Source: Sulfitobacter noctilucae
GTDB lineage: Bacteria; Pseudomonadota; Alphaproteobacteria; Rhodobacterales; Rhodobacteraceae
Direction of reading: 5' to 3'
Length of the DNA: 64,000 bases
Assembly (NCBI RefSeq): GCF_000622365.1
Contig: NZ_JASC01000014.1
Location: forward strand, 372,001-436,000
Part shown: positions 42,922-50,371 of the stretch, one piece after another
Position numbering within the stretch: position 1 is the stretch's first letter
Layout: every line of letters starts with the position of its first letter
The notes under the pieces: generated by a model
The model's input: the letters and a program-made list of their open reading frames with translations, nothing else
Told to the model about the DNA's origin: nothing
Database searches by the model: none
Position numbers and translations under genes: made by a program

Positions 42922-43950
42922 ATGACGACCCGTACCTTATTGCTTGCCTTTGTTTTCGCCGCCTACTCAACACCCCTTGTCGCCGGCCCCGCTTGCCAAG
43001 CGCATCCCGGTTTCACCGCCATAGATGCATCGCACCCGATTACCGAGCTCACGGACAGGGGGGGCGTGCCGGGGCTGGTGGCACTGCGGCAAATGGGCGT
43101 TGATACGATCATCCGCTACTACGACAACGTCGCCGAAACGCTGCCCTGCAAGACGCTCGTACCCGAGGAGACGCGCGCTATTCTCGACGCGGGTTTCAGC
43201 GTTTTGGCGGTATTCCAGCACAACAACGACAATCCTGTTACTTTCGTCACGCCGGGCCGTGCGACGCTGGATGCGCAGAGGGCCCTCGAACTGGCGCTTG
43301 CCAACGGGCAGCCAAGTGGGTCGGCAATCTATTTCGGTGTCGACGGTGTGGATGGGGCACTGGAATCCGCCAACTATGAATATGCCAAAAGTGCGGGTGG
43401 ACCGATTTCAGCCAGCCGCGCGGCAACCTTGAAAACAGGCATGGGGGCAGGTGCCTACCGCAAGCACAAGGATTTTTACGAGGTCTATCTGGAGGAAGGT
43501 ACGGCGCTTTTTGGCGGCACATTGGGCAAGCACGGCCCGGCTGATATACTGCCGCATATCGAGAGCTATTTCCGCGAACTGAAAGTTGTCTTTGATCGTT
43601 TCGGCGATCAGACGGGCCTGCGTTTCAAGCTGGGCGCTTACGGCGGCGGGCTGGTTTGCGAACATCTGATGGGACAGGGGCTTGCCGATTATTGCTGGCT
43701 GTCCCAATCCAAAGGGCTGGCAGGCTACGCGCGTTTCGAGGCCTCAAAAAACTGGGTGATGCGGCAGGAACTAACGACTGTTTGCAAGGGCTGGAAGTTT
43801 CGCACAGGTGGCGATTTTCAGTTTGATTTTAATACCGTGAACCCGCGCACGCCGGACTTTGGTCAATGGAACACGCAAACCGACTACGCCATCCCTTTCA
43901 GCAGACCGCTGAAACGGGATGGCGTTGGTTGTTACGCATGGAGCGATTAG
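42922..43950 (+). CDS. secreted DUF1906 (glycoside-hydrolase-like) protein
   Basis: A 342-residue protein with a signal peptide (LLLAFVFAAYSTPLVAGP). The domain begins FTAIDASHPITELTDRG and has DTIIRYYDNVAETLPCKTLV, then AGFSVLAVFQHNND and GSAIYFGVDGVDG. This is the TIM-barrel DUF1906 family (Rv2525c-like), thought to act on cell-wall glycans. Asp and Glu residues at barrel strand ends are present. Six cysteines could form disulfides. Its stop overlaps the convergent pepF stop. Confidence 0.8.
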   Translation: MTTRTLLLAFVFAAYSTPLVAGPACQAHPGFTAIDASHPITELTDRGGVPGLVALRQMGVDTIIRYYDNVAETLPCKTLVPEETRAILDAGFSVLAVFQHNNDNPVTFVTPGRATLDAQRALELALANGQPSGSAIYFGVDGVDGALESANYEYAKSAGGPISASRAATLKTGMGAGAYRKHKDFYEVYLEEGTALFGGTLGKHGPADILPHIESYFRELKVVFDRFGDQTGLRFKLGAYGGGLVCEHLMGQGLADYCWLSQSKGLAGYARFEASKNWVMRQELTTVCKGWKFRTGGDFQFDFNTVNPRTPDFGQWNTQTDYAIPFSRPLKRDGVGCYAWSD

Positions 43951-45767
43951 TCCTCCATCGCTTCCAATTCGTCGATGAAGCCCGAGATCATCGACAGACC
44001 CTTACCCCAGAACGCCGGATCGCTGGCATCTAGGCCGAAGGGAGCCAACAATTCCTTGTGGTACTTTGATCCACCGGCTTTCAGCATGTCGAAGTATTTC
44101 TCTTCGAAGCCTTCCTCGCCTTCGGCGTAGACTGCATAAAGCGCGTTTACCAGGCCGTCGCCAAAGGCATAGGCATAGACATAAAAGGGCGAGTGGACGA
44201 AATGCGGGATGTAGGCCCAGAAGGTCTCGTATCCGTCCATGAACTCGAAGGCTGGCCCAAGCGATTCTGCCTGCACCGACATCCAAAGCGCGTTGATATC
44301 ATCGGGGGTCAACTCGCCCCCGCGCCGCGCCGCGTGCAGCTTGCATTCAAAATCGTAGAAGGCGATCTGGCGTACGACTGTATTGATCATATCCTCGACC
44401 TTACCCGCCAGCAGCACCTTGCGTTCGCTGTCTGACTTGGCGTTGTCGAGCATTTTGCGGAAGGTGAGCATCTCGCCGAAAACACTCGCGGTTTCGGCCA
44501 GTGTGAGCGGGGTGGAAGAAAGCATTTCGCCTTGTTCGGCCGCCAGGACTTGATGCACACCGTGGCCCAACTCGTGTGCCAGTGTCATGACATCACGGGG
44601 TTTTCCGAGATAGTTCAGCATCACATAGGGGTGCACATCGGTGACTGTGGGATGGGCAAAAGCTCCCGGTGCCTTTCCCGGTTTAACAGCCGCGTCAATC
44701 CAGCCCTTGTTGAAAAACGGCTTGGCCAGATCGCCCATGCGGGGATCGAACGCGGTATAGGCGTCCATAACCATCTTTTCTGCGGTCGGCCAATCTACGG
44801 TGCGGGGGTCTTCCATTGGCAAGGGCGCGTTGCGGTCCCACACCTGCATTACGTCGAGGCCCAGCCATTTGCGTTTCAACTCGTAATAGCGGTGCGACAG
44901 CTTCGGGTATGCTTTGACCACTGCGTCACGCAGCGCTTCAACCACCTCTGGCTCCACTTGGTTGCTCAGGTGGCGGCCCGTCTGTGCCGTTTCCATCCCG
45001 CGCCAGCGGTCAATGATCTCTTTTTCCTTGGCTTGGGTGTTGTGGATGCGGGCGAAGGTCTTGATGTTGCTGCCAAAGACATCTGCCAGTTCGCGCGCGC
45101 CCGCCTCGCGGTTGGCGCGATCGGGGTCTGTCAGCAGGTTCAGCGTGCCTTCGATGCCAAGCGTCTCGCCGTTGACGTCGAATTGCAGGCCCGCAATCGT
45201 CTCATCAAACATCCGCTCCCAAGCATCCCCGACGACCCCCAGATCATGCATGAATTTCTCCAGCTCGTCAGAGAGCTGATAGGGCTTCATTAAGCGGATG
45301 CGATCGAAAATCGGCTTGTAGCGGGCCAGATCGTTGTTCTGGTCCAAGAGCTTGCCCAGATGATCGTCCGGCAGTTTGTTCAGCTCAAGCGTGAAGAAGA
45401 CCAACGGCGTGGTGAAGTTGGTGATCTTTTCCTGCATGTCGGACATAAACTTGGCGCGACCCGCGTCTGTGGTCAGTTGGTAATACCGCAGACCGGCAAA
45501 AGACATGATGCGCCCGGCAATCTGGTTAATGCGCTCATTTCGCAGCACACAATCCAGTAATCCTTTGGCGTCCAAATCCGCGAGCTTGCCTTCATAATCG
45601 GTGGCAAAGCTGGCGCAGGCCTCTTCCAACCAGTCCAGATCACGTTTGAGTTCTGGCGCATCTTCGCTGGTGTACAGATCGCTCAGATCCCATTCCGGCA
45701 GATCGCCAAGGTTTTTGCTGCCGCCACCGGCATTGGCATCACGGACGGGGAAGGGAAGCTGGAACAT
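43947..45767 (-). CDS. pepF: oligoendopeptidase F
   Basis: M3-family zinc oligopeptidase of 606 residues. The zinc motif is VMTLAHELGHGVHQVLA (HExxH), followed by LAETASVFGEMLTFRKML with the third ligand Glu. The N-terminal part is the PepF lid domain (GDLPEWDLSDLYTSEDAPEL). The length is normal for PepF of the roseobacter type. It degrades short peptides in the cytoplasm. No partner genes are next to it. Confidence 0.94.
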   Translation of the reverse strand: MFQLPFPVRDANAGGGSKNLGDLPEWDLSDLYTSEDAPELKRDLDWLEEACASFATDYEGKLADLDAKGLLDCVLRNERINQIAGRIMSFAGLRYYQLTTDAGRAKFMSDMQEKITNFTTPLVFFTLELNKLPDDHLGKLLDQNNDLARYKPIFDRIRLMKPYQLSDELEKFMHDLGVVGDAWERMFDETIAGLQFDVNGETLGIEGTLNLLTDPDRANREAGARELADVFGSNIKTFARIHNTQAKEKEIIDRWRGMETAQTGRHLSNQVEPEVVEALRDAVVKAYPKLSHRYYELKRKWLGLDVMQVWDRNAPLPMEDPRTVDWPTAEKMVMDAYTAFDPRMGDLAKPFFNKGWIDAAVKPGKAPGAFAHPTVTDVHPYVMLNYLGKPRDVMTLAHELGHGVHQVLAAEQGEMLSSTPLTLAETASVFGEMLTFRKMLDNAKSDSERKVLLAGKVEDMINTVVRQIAFYDFECKLHAARRGGELTPDDINALWMSVQAESLGPAFEFMDGYETFWAYIPHFVHSPFYVYAYAFGDGLVNALYAVYAEGEEGFEEKYFDMLKAGGSKYHKELLAPFGLDASDPAFWGKGLSMISGFIDELEAMED

Positions 45768-45829
45768 GGGTTATCCTTAATTCTGTTTCGCAATACCTAA
45801 GCGCGGCGGCGGGCGGGAACAACCTCCCG

Positions 45830-47428
45830 CTAGCCGTAGATGCGCAGCATTTCGTTCAGATCATCAAGGGTATTCGCTTCTGCCAGCGGTTTATCCTGTC
45901 GCCAGCGCTTCATTCGGGGAAAGCGCAGGGCCACGCCGGATTTATGCCGCGTGGAGGCTTGTATGCCCTCAAAGGCAATTTCAAACACGTGATGCGGCGT
46001 GACCTGACGCACGGGGCCAAAACGCTGCAGCGTGTTTTTCTTGACCCAGGCAGTGATCTTGCGGAATTCGGCGTCCGTGAGGCCGGAATAGGCCTTGGTG
46101 AAAGGGACCAGATCGTCGCCGTTGCGTACTGCAAACGTGAAATCCGTAAAGAGGTTCGCGCGGCGGCCAGAGCCGGATTGCGCATAAATCATCACCGCAT
46201 CAATCGTCAGCGGATCAAGCTTCCATTTCCACCAATCACCCTTTTTGCGTCCCGAAAGATAGGGGCTGTCCGCGCGTTTCAGCATAAGCCCTTCGGCATT
46301 TTCCTCACGGGCGGTGGCACGCAACGTCGCCAGATCGTCCCATGTGCTGAACTTGAGTTGGGGCGAGAGCTTGACTGGCGCATCAACCGGTAGGTCCGCA
46401 CAGGCCGCTTCCAGCAAGGCGCGGCGCTCTGCGAACGGCATATCGCGTATGTCCTGACCCTCCCATTCCAACAAATCGTAGGCATGAAGCACTACGGGGG
46501 ATTCTGTCAGCAGCTTCTTCGGGACTGTCTTGCGCCCGATCCGGGCTTGCAGCGCGTTGAAAGATGCAGGTTGCGCAGCGTCAGGCAACCAGACCAGCAA
46601 TTCGCCGTCCAGCACCGTGCCTGATGGCAGGTGGTCGATAGCCCGGGCCAGTTCGGGAAAACGGTCGGTCATCAACTCTTCGCCGCGCGACCAAACGAAA
46701 TAGCTGCCATCGCGCAGAATGAGTTGCCCGCGAATGCCATCCCACTTCCACTCCGCCCGCCAATCTTCAGGCGTATCAAGGTTTTCAGGCCCATCCTCCA
46801 ACGCGTAGGCGAGGTAAAAGGGGTAGGGGCGTGACGCATCGGCGCTCGCGTCTTCAGCCTCGATCAGGCTGTGCCAAGTGTCGGTATCGGGGTGCCAATT
46901 GCCCATCAACCGGTGTGCCATTTCCGGTTCTGGCTTAGCCGTCGATTTCGCCAGCGCCCGCGTCATCAGTTTTTGGCTGATGCCAACCCGAAAGCCTCCG
47001 GTGATCAGCTTGTTAAAGACGAAGCGCTCGGTCCCGCCCAAGCGCCGCCAGGCATCCAACACAAAGGCTTTGCGCTCGGGTTCGTCCACATCAGCAAGAC
47101 CGCGCAGATCAGCGATCCACTGGGACAGAGAGCGGTTGTCGCTAGTGGTATTGGGTGGCAACACCAGCGCAATGGTTTCAGCCAAATCGCCGACGATGGC
47201 ATAGCTGTCTTCAAACAGCCAAAGCGGTACATCCGCGACTTCCGCCGCCCATTCCCGCAGGCGCGTGGTGGTTACGGCGCGTTTCGGACGACGGCCCGAA
47301 AACAGCGCCACGGTCCAGAGTTTGTCAGCGTCTTCCGCTTCGCTGAAATATGCGGCAAGTGCGGCAACTTTTACTGTTGTTTTAGTGCTTTGGTCGATGG
47401 CGTTAAACAAGGTTGCAAAGCGCTTCAT
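45830..47428 (-). CDS. ATP-dependent DNA ligase (LigB/LigC-like, exonuclease-associated)
   Basis: A 532-residue ATP-dependent ligase. The N-terminal helical domain is followed by the adenylation motif AEWKWDGIRGQLI, in which the Lys of KWDGIR receives AMP. TVLDGELLVW, GLMLKRADSPYLSGRK and WWKWKLDPLTIDAVMIYAQS are motifs III-V. The OB domain ends in KSGVALRFPRMKRWRQDKP. The ATG at 47428 overlaps the exonuclease stop (47425-47428). The ligase works with the adjacent MBL-fold exonuclease in a repair system known from other proteobacteria. Confidence 0.92.
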   Translation of the reverse strand: MKRFATLFNAIDQSTKTTVKVAALAAYFSEAEDADKLWTVALFSGRRPKRAVTTTRLREWAAEVADVPLWLFEDSYAIVGDLAETIALVLPPNTTSDNRSLSQWIADLRGLADVDEPERKAFVLDAWRRLGGTERFVFNKLITGGFRVGISQKLMTRALAKSTAKPEPEMAHRLMGNWHPDTDTWHSLIEAEDASADASRPYPFYLAYALEDGPENLDTPEDWRAEWKWDGIRGQLILRDGSYFVWSRGEELMTDRFPELARAIDHLPSGTVLDGELLVWLPDAAQPASFNALQARIGRKTVPKKLLTESPVVLHAYDLLEWEGQDIRDMPFAERRALLEAACADLPVDAPVKLSPQLKFSTWDDLATLRATAREENAEGLMLKRADSPYLSGRKKGDWWKWKLDPLTIDAVMIYAQSGSGRRANLFTDFTFAVRNGDDLVPFTKAYSGLTDAEFRKITAWVKKNTLQRFGPVRQVTPHHVFEIAFEGIQASTRHKSGVALRFPRMKRWRQDKPLAEANTLDDLNEMLRIYG

Positions 47429-48438
47429 GCCTCTTCCCCCTGGTCCAGCGTTTCGCCTTCGAACTGGGTCGGCACCACCTGCGCCTGCCAACCGTTGTCG
47501 TTCAGGTATCGCGTGAAGATGTCCGTGTAACCATGTGTTACATATATATTTTCTGCCTCGGTCAGCTTGATTGCTTCCAGCAGTCCTGACCAATCCGCAT
47601 GATCCGAGATAATAAACCCACGGTCACCCGCCCGCCGCCGGCGGATGCCGCGTACGGCCATCCAGCCAGAGGCAAAGCCGGTCTCTTGCGGGCCGAATTT
47701 TCGCGCCCAGGCGCTGCTAAGGGCAGAAGGTGGCGCGATGACGATCGCACCGGGGTATTCCTTGGGCTTTATGTCGGCATCCGCCAGCACCGTGTCGGGC
47801 AGAGCGATCCCCTGTTCGCGCATGACCCGGTTGGTATTCTCGACCGCTGTGTGGGTCAGAATGGGACCGATGTCGGGATCAAGCATCGTGATTAGACGTT
47901 GCGCTTTGCCAAGAGAATAGGCCCCCAGAAAAGCCGTCTTGCCCGCCGCTTTGCAAGCAGCCCACCATCCGTTGATCTGTGCCGCAATCGTTGCTTGGTC
48001 TTCCCAGCGGAACACCGGCAAGCCAAACGTGCTTTCGGTAATGAAATGGTGACAGCGGACCGGCTCGAAAGCTTCTGAAAGCCCGTCGTCGACGACTTTA
48101 TAATCGCCCGATGCGACCCAAATCTCACCGTCCACTTCCACCCTGATCTGCGCCGATCCCGGCACATGGCCCGCAGGATGATACGACACCTTTGCGCCGC
48201 CGATCTGCCGCACCTCACCATAAGCAATGCCGTCGGCGGTAATCTCGCCCAGACGGTGCCGCATCACGGGCAGAGCAGCGTGGGTCGCAAGGTAGCGCCC
48301 CATCCCCCAGCGCGAGTGGTCTGCATGCCCATGGGTGATCAGCGCCCGGTCAACGGGCCGCCAGGGGTCGATGTAGAAATCACCAGCCGGACAGTAGATC
48401 CCGTTTTCGGTGAAGGTGAGTACAGGTGTGCGTGTCAT
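47425..48438 (-). CDS. ligase-associated DNA exonuclease (MBL/beta-CASP-like)
   Basis: A 337-residue metallo-beta-lactamase-fold nuclease. It has ALITHGHADHSRWGMGRYLA (HxHxDH), AGHVPGSAQIRVE and WVASGDYKVVDDGL, then ESTFGLPVFRW and GFIISDHADWSG. These are the MBL motifs of the ligase-associated exonuclease family. It is directly coupled to the DNA ligase gene downstream. The usual Lhr-type helicase and metallophosphoesterase partners are not in the window. Confidence 0.92.
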   Translation of the reverse strand: MTRTPVLTFTENGIYCPAGDFYIDPWRPVDRALITHGHADHSRWGMGRYLATHAALPVMRHRLGEITADGIAYGEVRQIGGAKVSYHPAGHVPGSAQIRVEVDGEIWVASGDYKVVDDGLSEAFEPVRCHHFITESTFGLPVFRWEDQATIAAQINGWWAACKAAGKTAFLGAYSLGKAQRLITMLDPDIGPILTHTAVENTNRVMREQGIALPDTVLADADIKPKEYPGAIVIAPPSALSSAWARKFGPQETGFASGWMAVRGIRRRRAGDRGFIISDHADWSGLLEAIKLTEAENIYVTHGYTDIFTRYLNDNGWQAQVVPTQFEGETLDQGEEA

Positions 48439-48488
48439 CAGCTAAATCTAAGCCGCTGTCGCGGTTTGCAAAGGCTGATGAGGCAAAC

Positions 48489-49436
48489 TCAGGTGGTCGG
48501 GGTGCCGAGAAACAGTTTTTCCATTGCATCCAGCACGGGACCGCGCATGTGCTCGGGTTCCATTAGAACCTCATGTTCGCCGCCCTCTACCGGAACGAGC
48601 CGGCCAGCGGGCCAGTTCTCCATCCGCGCGTGGACCGGGGGCAGTGCGACGATGCGTTCGTTGGTGCCGAGAAAGGTAATAGCTGGCAGGTTCGGTGCCG
48701 CCCGTTGTGCCAGGTGCCGCGTTTCCAACAGCGCCTCGCGCAGCCAGACAAAGCTGGGTCCACCCAACGCCAGTTCCGGGTGCGCGGCCAATTGATCGCG
48801 CATCATATCGTACATCTGCGCGTCGGTCGTCAGCATATTATCCTCGAACGGAGCAGCCTGGACATAGGGAACAAGGCTGGTGCCGGGTGGCAACCCGTGC
48901 CCCTTGCCCAGTCGCGGCATCATGTTCGACAGAAATGTTGCAAATGGGCGCAAATGCGGTTTGACATAGATGCCCCACATCGGTCCGGTAAAGGCTGCGG
49001 CCTGAACCGACAGCCCCTCCATCACAGCGCGCAAACCGATGCAGCCACCCATCGAATGCGCCAGCAGAAAGTAAGGGCGCGGCAGGCCAAGCGCCCGCGC
49101 GGCCCGCATCATTGCAGCGACATCCTTTTGATAGTCGCCGAAGGTATCCACATGACCCACCAACGGATCATCCAGCATACGGTCGGCAAGCCCCTGTCCG
49201 CGCCAGTCTATGGCCAAAGTGGCCAGGCCGCGCTGGGCAAGCTCTCTTGCCGTTATCCCGTACTTCTCGATGTATTCAGTGCGGCCCGGAAACAGCAGCA
49301 CGGTGCCTTTCGCGGCAGTCAAAGGCCAATGCCCGACCCTGATCCTTTTGCCGTCAGAAGTGACGACCCAATGCGCTTCGCCGCCGTCGGGGCCGGGAAG
49401 CACATCGGTGAAAAAGGGGGCCGGGCTCAGGTCCAT
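48489..49436 (-). CDS. alpha/beta hydrolase (lysophospholipase-like)
   Basis: A 315-residue serine hydrolase. The nucleophile elbow is YFLLAHSMGGCIGLRAV (Ser in HSMGG), FPGRTEYIEKYGITARELA and LAIDWRGQGLADR precede it, and ITFLGTNERIVALP plus GGEHEVLMEPEHMRG carry the Asp/His end. The family resembles PldB-type lysophospholipases. The start overlaps the stop of the SCP2 gene (TGATG), so both are co-expressed, which fits a lipid substrate. Confidence 0.88.
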   Translation of the reverse strand: MDLSPAPFFTDVLPGPDGGEAHWVVTSDGKRIRVGHWPLTAAKGTVLLFPGRTEYIEKYGITARELAQRGLATLAIDWRGQGLADRMLDDPLVGHVDTFGDYQKDVAAMMRAARALGLPRPYFLLAHSMGGCIGLRAVMEGLSVQAAAFTGPMWGIYVKPHLRPFATFLSNMMPRLGKGHGLPPGTSLVPYVQAAPFEDNMLTTDAQMYDMMRDQLAAHPELALGGPSFVWLREALLETRHLAQRAAPNLPAITFLGTNERIVALPPVHARMENWPAGRLVPVEGGEHEVLMEPEHMRGPVLDAMEKLFLGTPTT

Positions 49437-49726
49437 CAGGCGAGGACAGCTGCCAGCTTCATCGCCATGCCCATGTCGCCATCGACCTTCAATTTTCCGG
49501 TCATGAAGGCAGATGTCGGATTGGTTTCGCCGTCGAGGATTTCCTTGAAGGTATCTGCATCCGCGCTCAGCGTCACATCCGCAGGATCGTCCGCCGCACG
49601 CGCGCCTGCGCTGTCGATCATCACAGCGCCTTCGCCCTCAATATCAAACTTTGCCGTCCCGTCAAAATCGGCACCGGCCAGTTTTTCATTCAGTGCGGCA
49701 ACCGCTTCGTTCACAATATCGCTCAT
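49436..49726 (-). CDS. SCP2 sterol-binding domain protein
   Basis: A 96-residue protein that is a single SCP2 lipid-binding domain: FDGTAKFDIEGEGAVMIDS, VTLSADADTFKEILDGETN and SAFMTGKLKVDGDMGMAMKL. Such bacterial proteins bind acyl lipids or act as carriers. It is coupled to a lipase-like hydrolase gene, suggesting a role in lipid turnover. The length is typical. Confidence 0.9.
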   Translation of the reverse strand: MSDIVNEAVAALNEKLAGADFDGTAKFDIEGEGAVMIDSAGARAADDPADVTLSADADTFKEILDGETNPTSAFMTGKLKVDGDMGMAMKLAAVLA

Positions 49727-49801
49727 CTTACGCCCTTTTTGGCAAAATGGCTCCGGTCACGTCTGGATTTGTGGCGGCAGCCTGTTACATTCAGTCTTGT
49801 T

Positions 49802-50359
49802 ATGCGCATCTTACCCGTCAACCTCAAACGTCACCTCGCGGCAATTGTGCTGCCAGTGTTGCTGTGCGGCCCTGCTCTGGCGGCCCCGGCACCTGCGGAA
49901 CTGTTTGAAAAGCTGCAGTCGTCCACCGCGCAAGAGGCACCTCGGGTGGTAAAGGAGATTGAGCTGGAATGGTCGAGATCAGGATCCGCCGCGATGGATC
50001 TGCTGCTGCGGCGGGGCCGGGATGCGATGCAGGATGGCAATTTCGGCTTGGCGATTGAGCATTTGACCGCCTTGACCGACCACGCGCCGCGTTTTGCCGA
50101 AGGGTATCACGCACGGGCAAAGGCTTATTTTCGCGCCAATCTCTATGGCCCCGCTCTGGATGATCTTGAAACCACACTGGCGCTGGACCCGACGCATTTC
50201 GATGCGATCTTCGGCCTTGCTGTCTTGTTTCAGGAATTCGGCGACCTTCGCAAAGCGGCTTCGCTTTACCGTGAGGTGCTTGCGCTTCATCCCAACCATG
50301 AAAATGCATCGAAGGCGCTGACCCGCCTGCGGCGCGACGGCATTGGCCGCGAAATCTGA
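49802..50359 (+). CDS. secreted TPR protein
   Basis: A 185-residue protein with a signal peptide (HLAAIVLPVLLCGPALAAP). Three tetratricopeptide-like repeats follow: RGRDAMQDGNFGLAIEHLTA, HARAKAYFRANLYGPALDDL and FGLAVLFQEFGDLRKAASLY, the last ending LALHPNHENASKAL. It probably acts as a periplasmic protein scaffold. ATG 49802 starts at the signal peptide; an earlier in-frame ATG at 49739 would add 21 residues. It lies 12 bases upstream of the helicase gene. Confidence 0.8.
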   Translation: MRILPVNLKRHLAAIVLPVLLCGPALAAPAPAELFEKLQSSTAQEAPRVVKEIELEWSRSGSAAMDLLLRRGRDAMQDGNFGLAIEHLTALTDHAPRFAEGYHARAKAYFRANLYGPALDDLETTLALDPTHFDAIFGLAVLFQEFGDLRKAASLYREVLALHPNHENASKALTRLRRDGIGREI

Positions 50360-50371
50360 TCGGGGACTACA

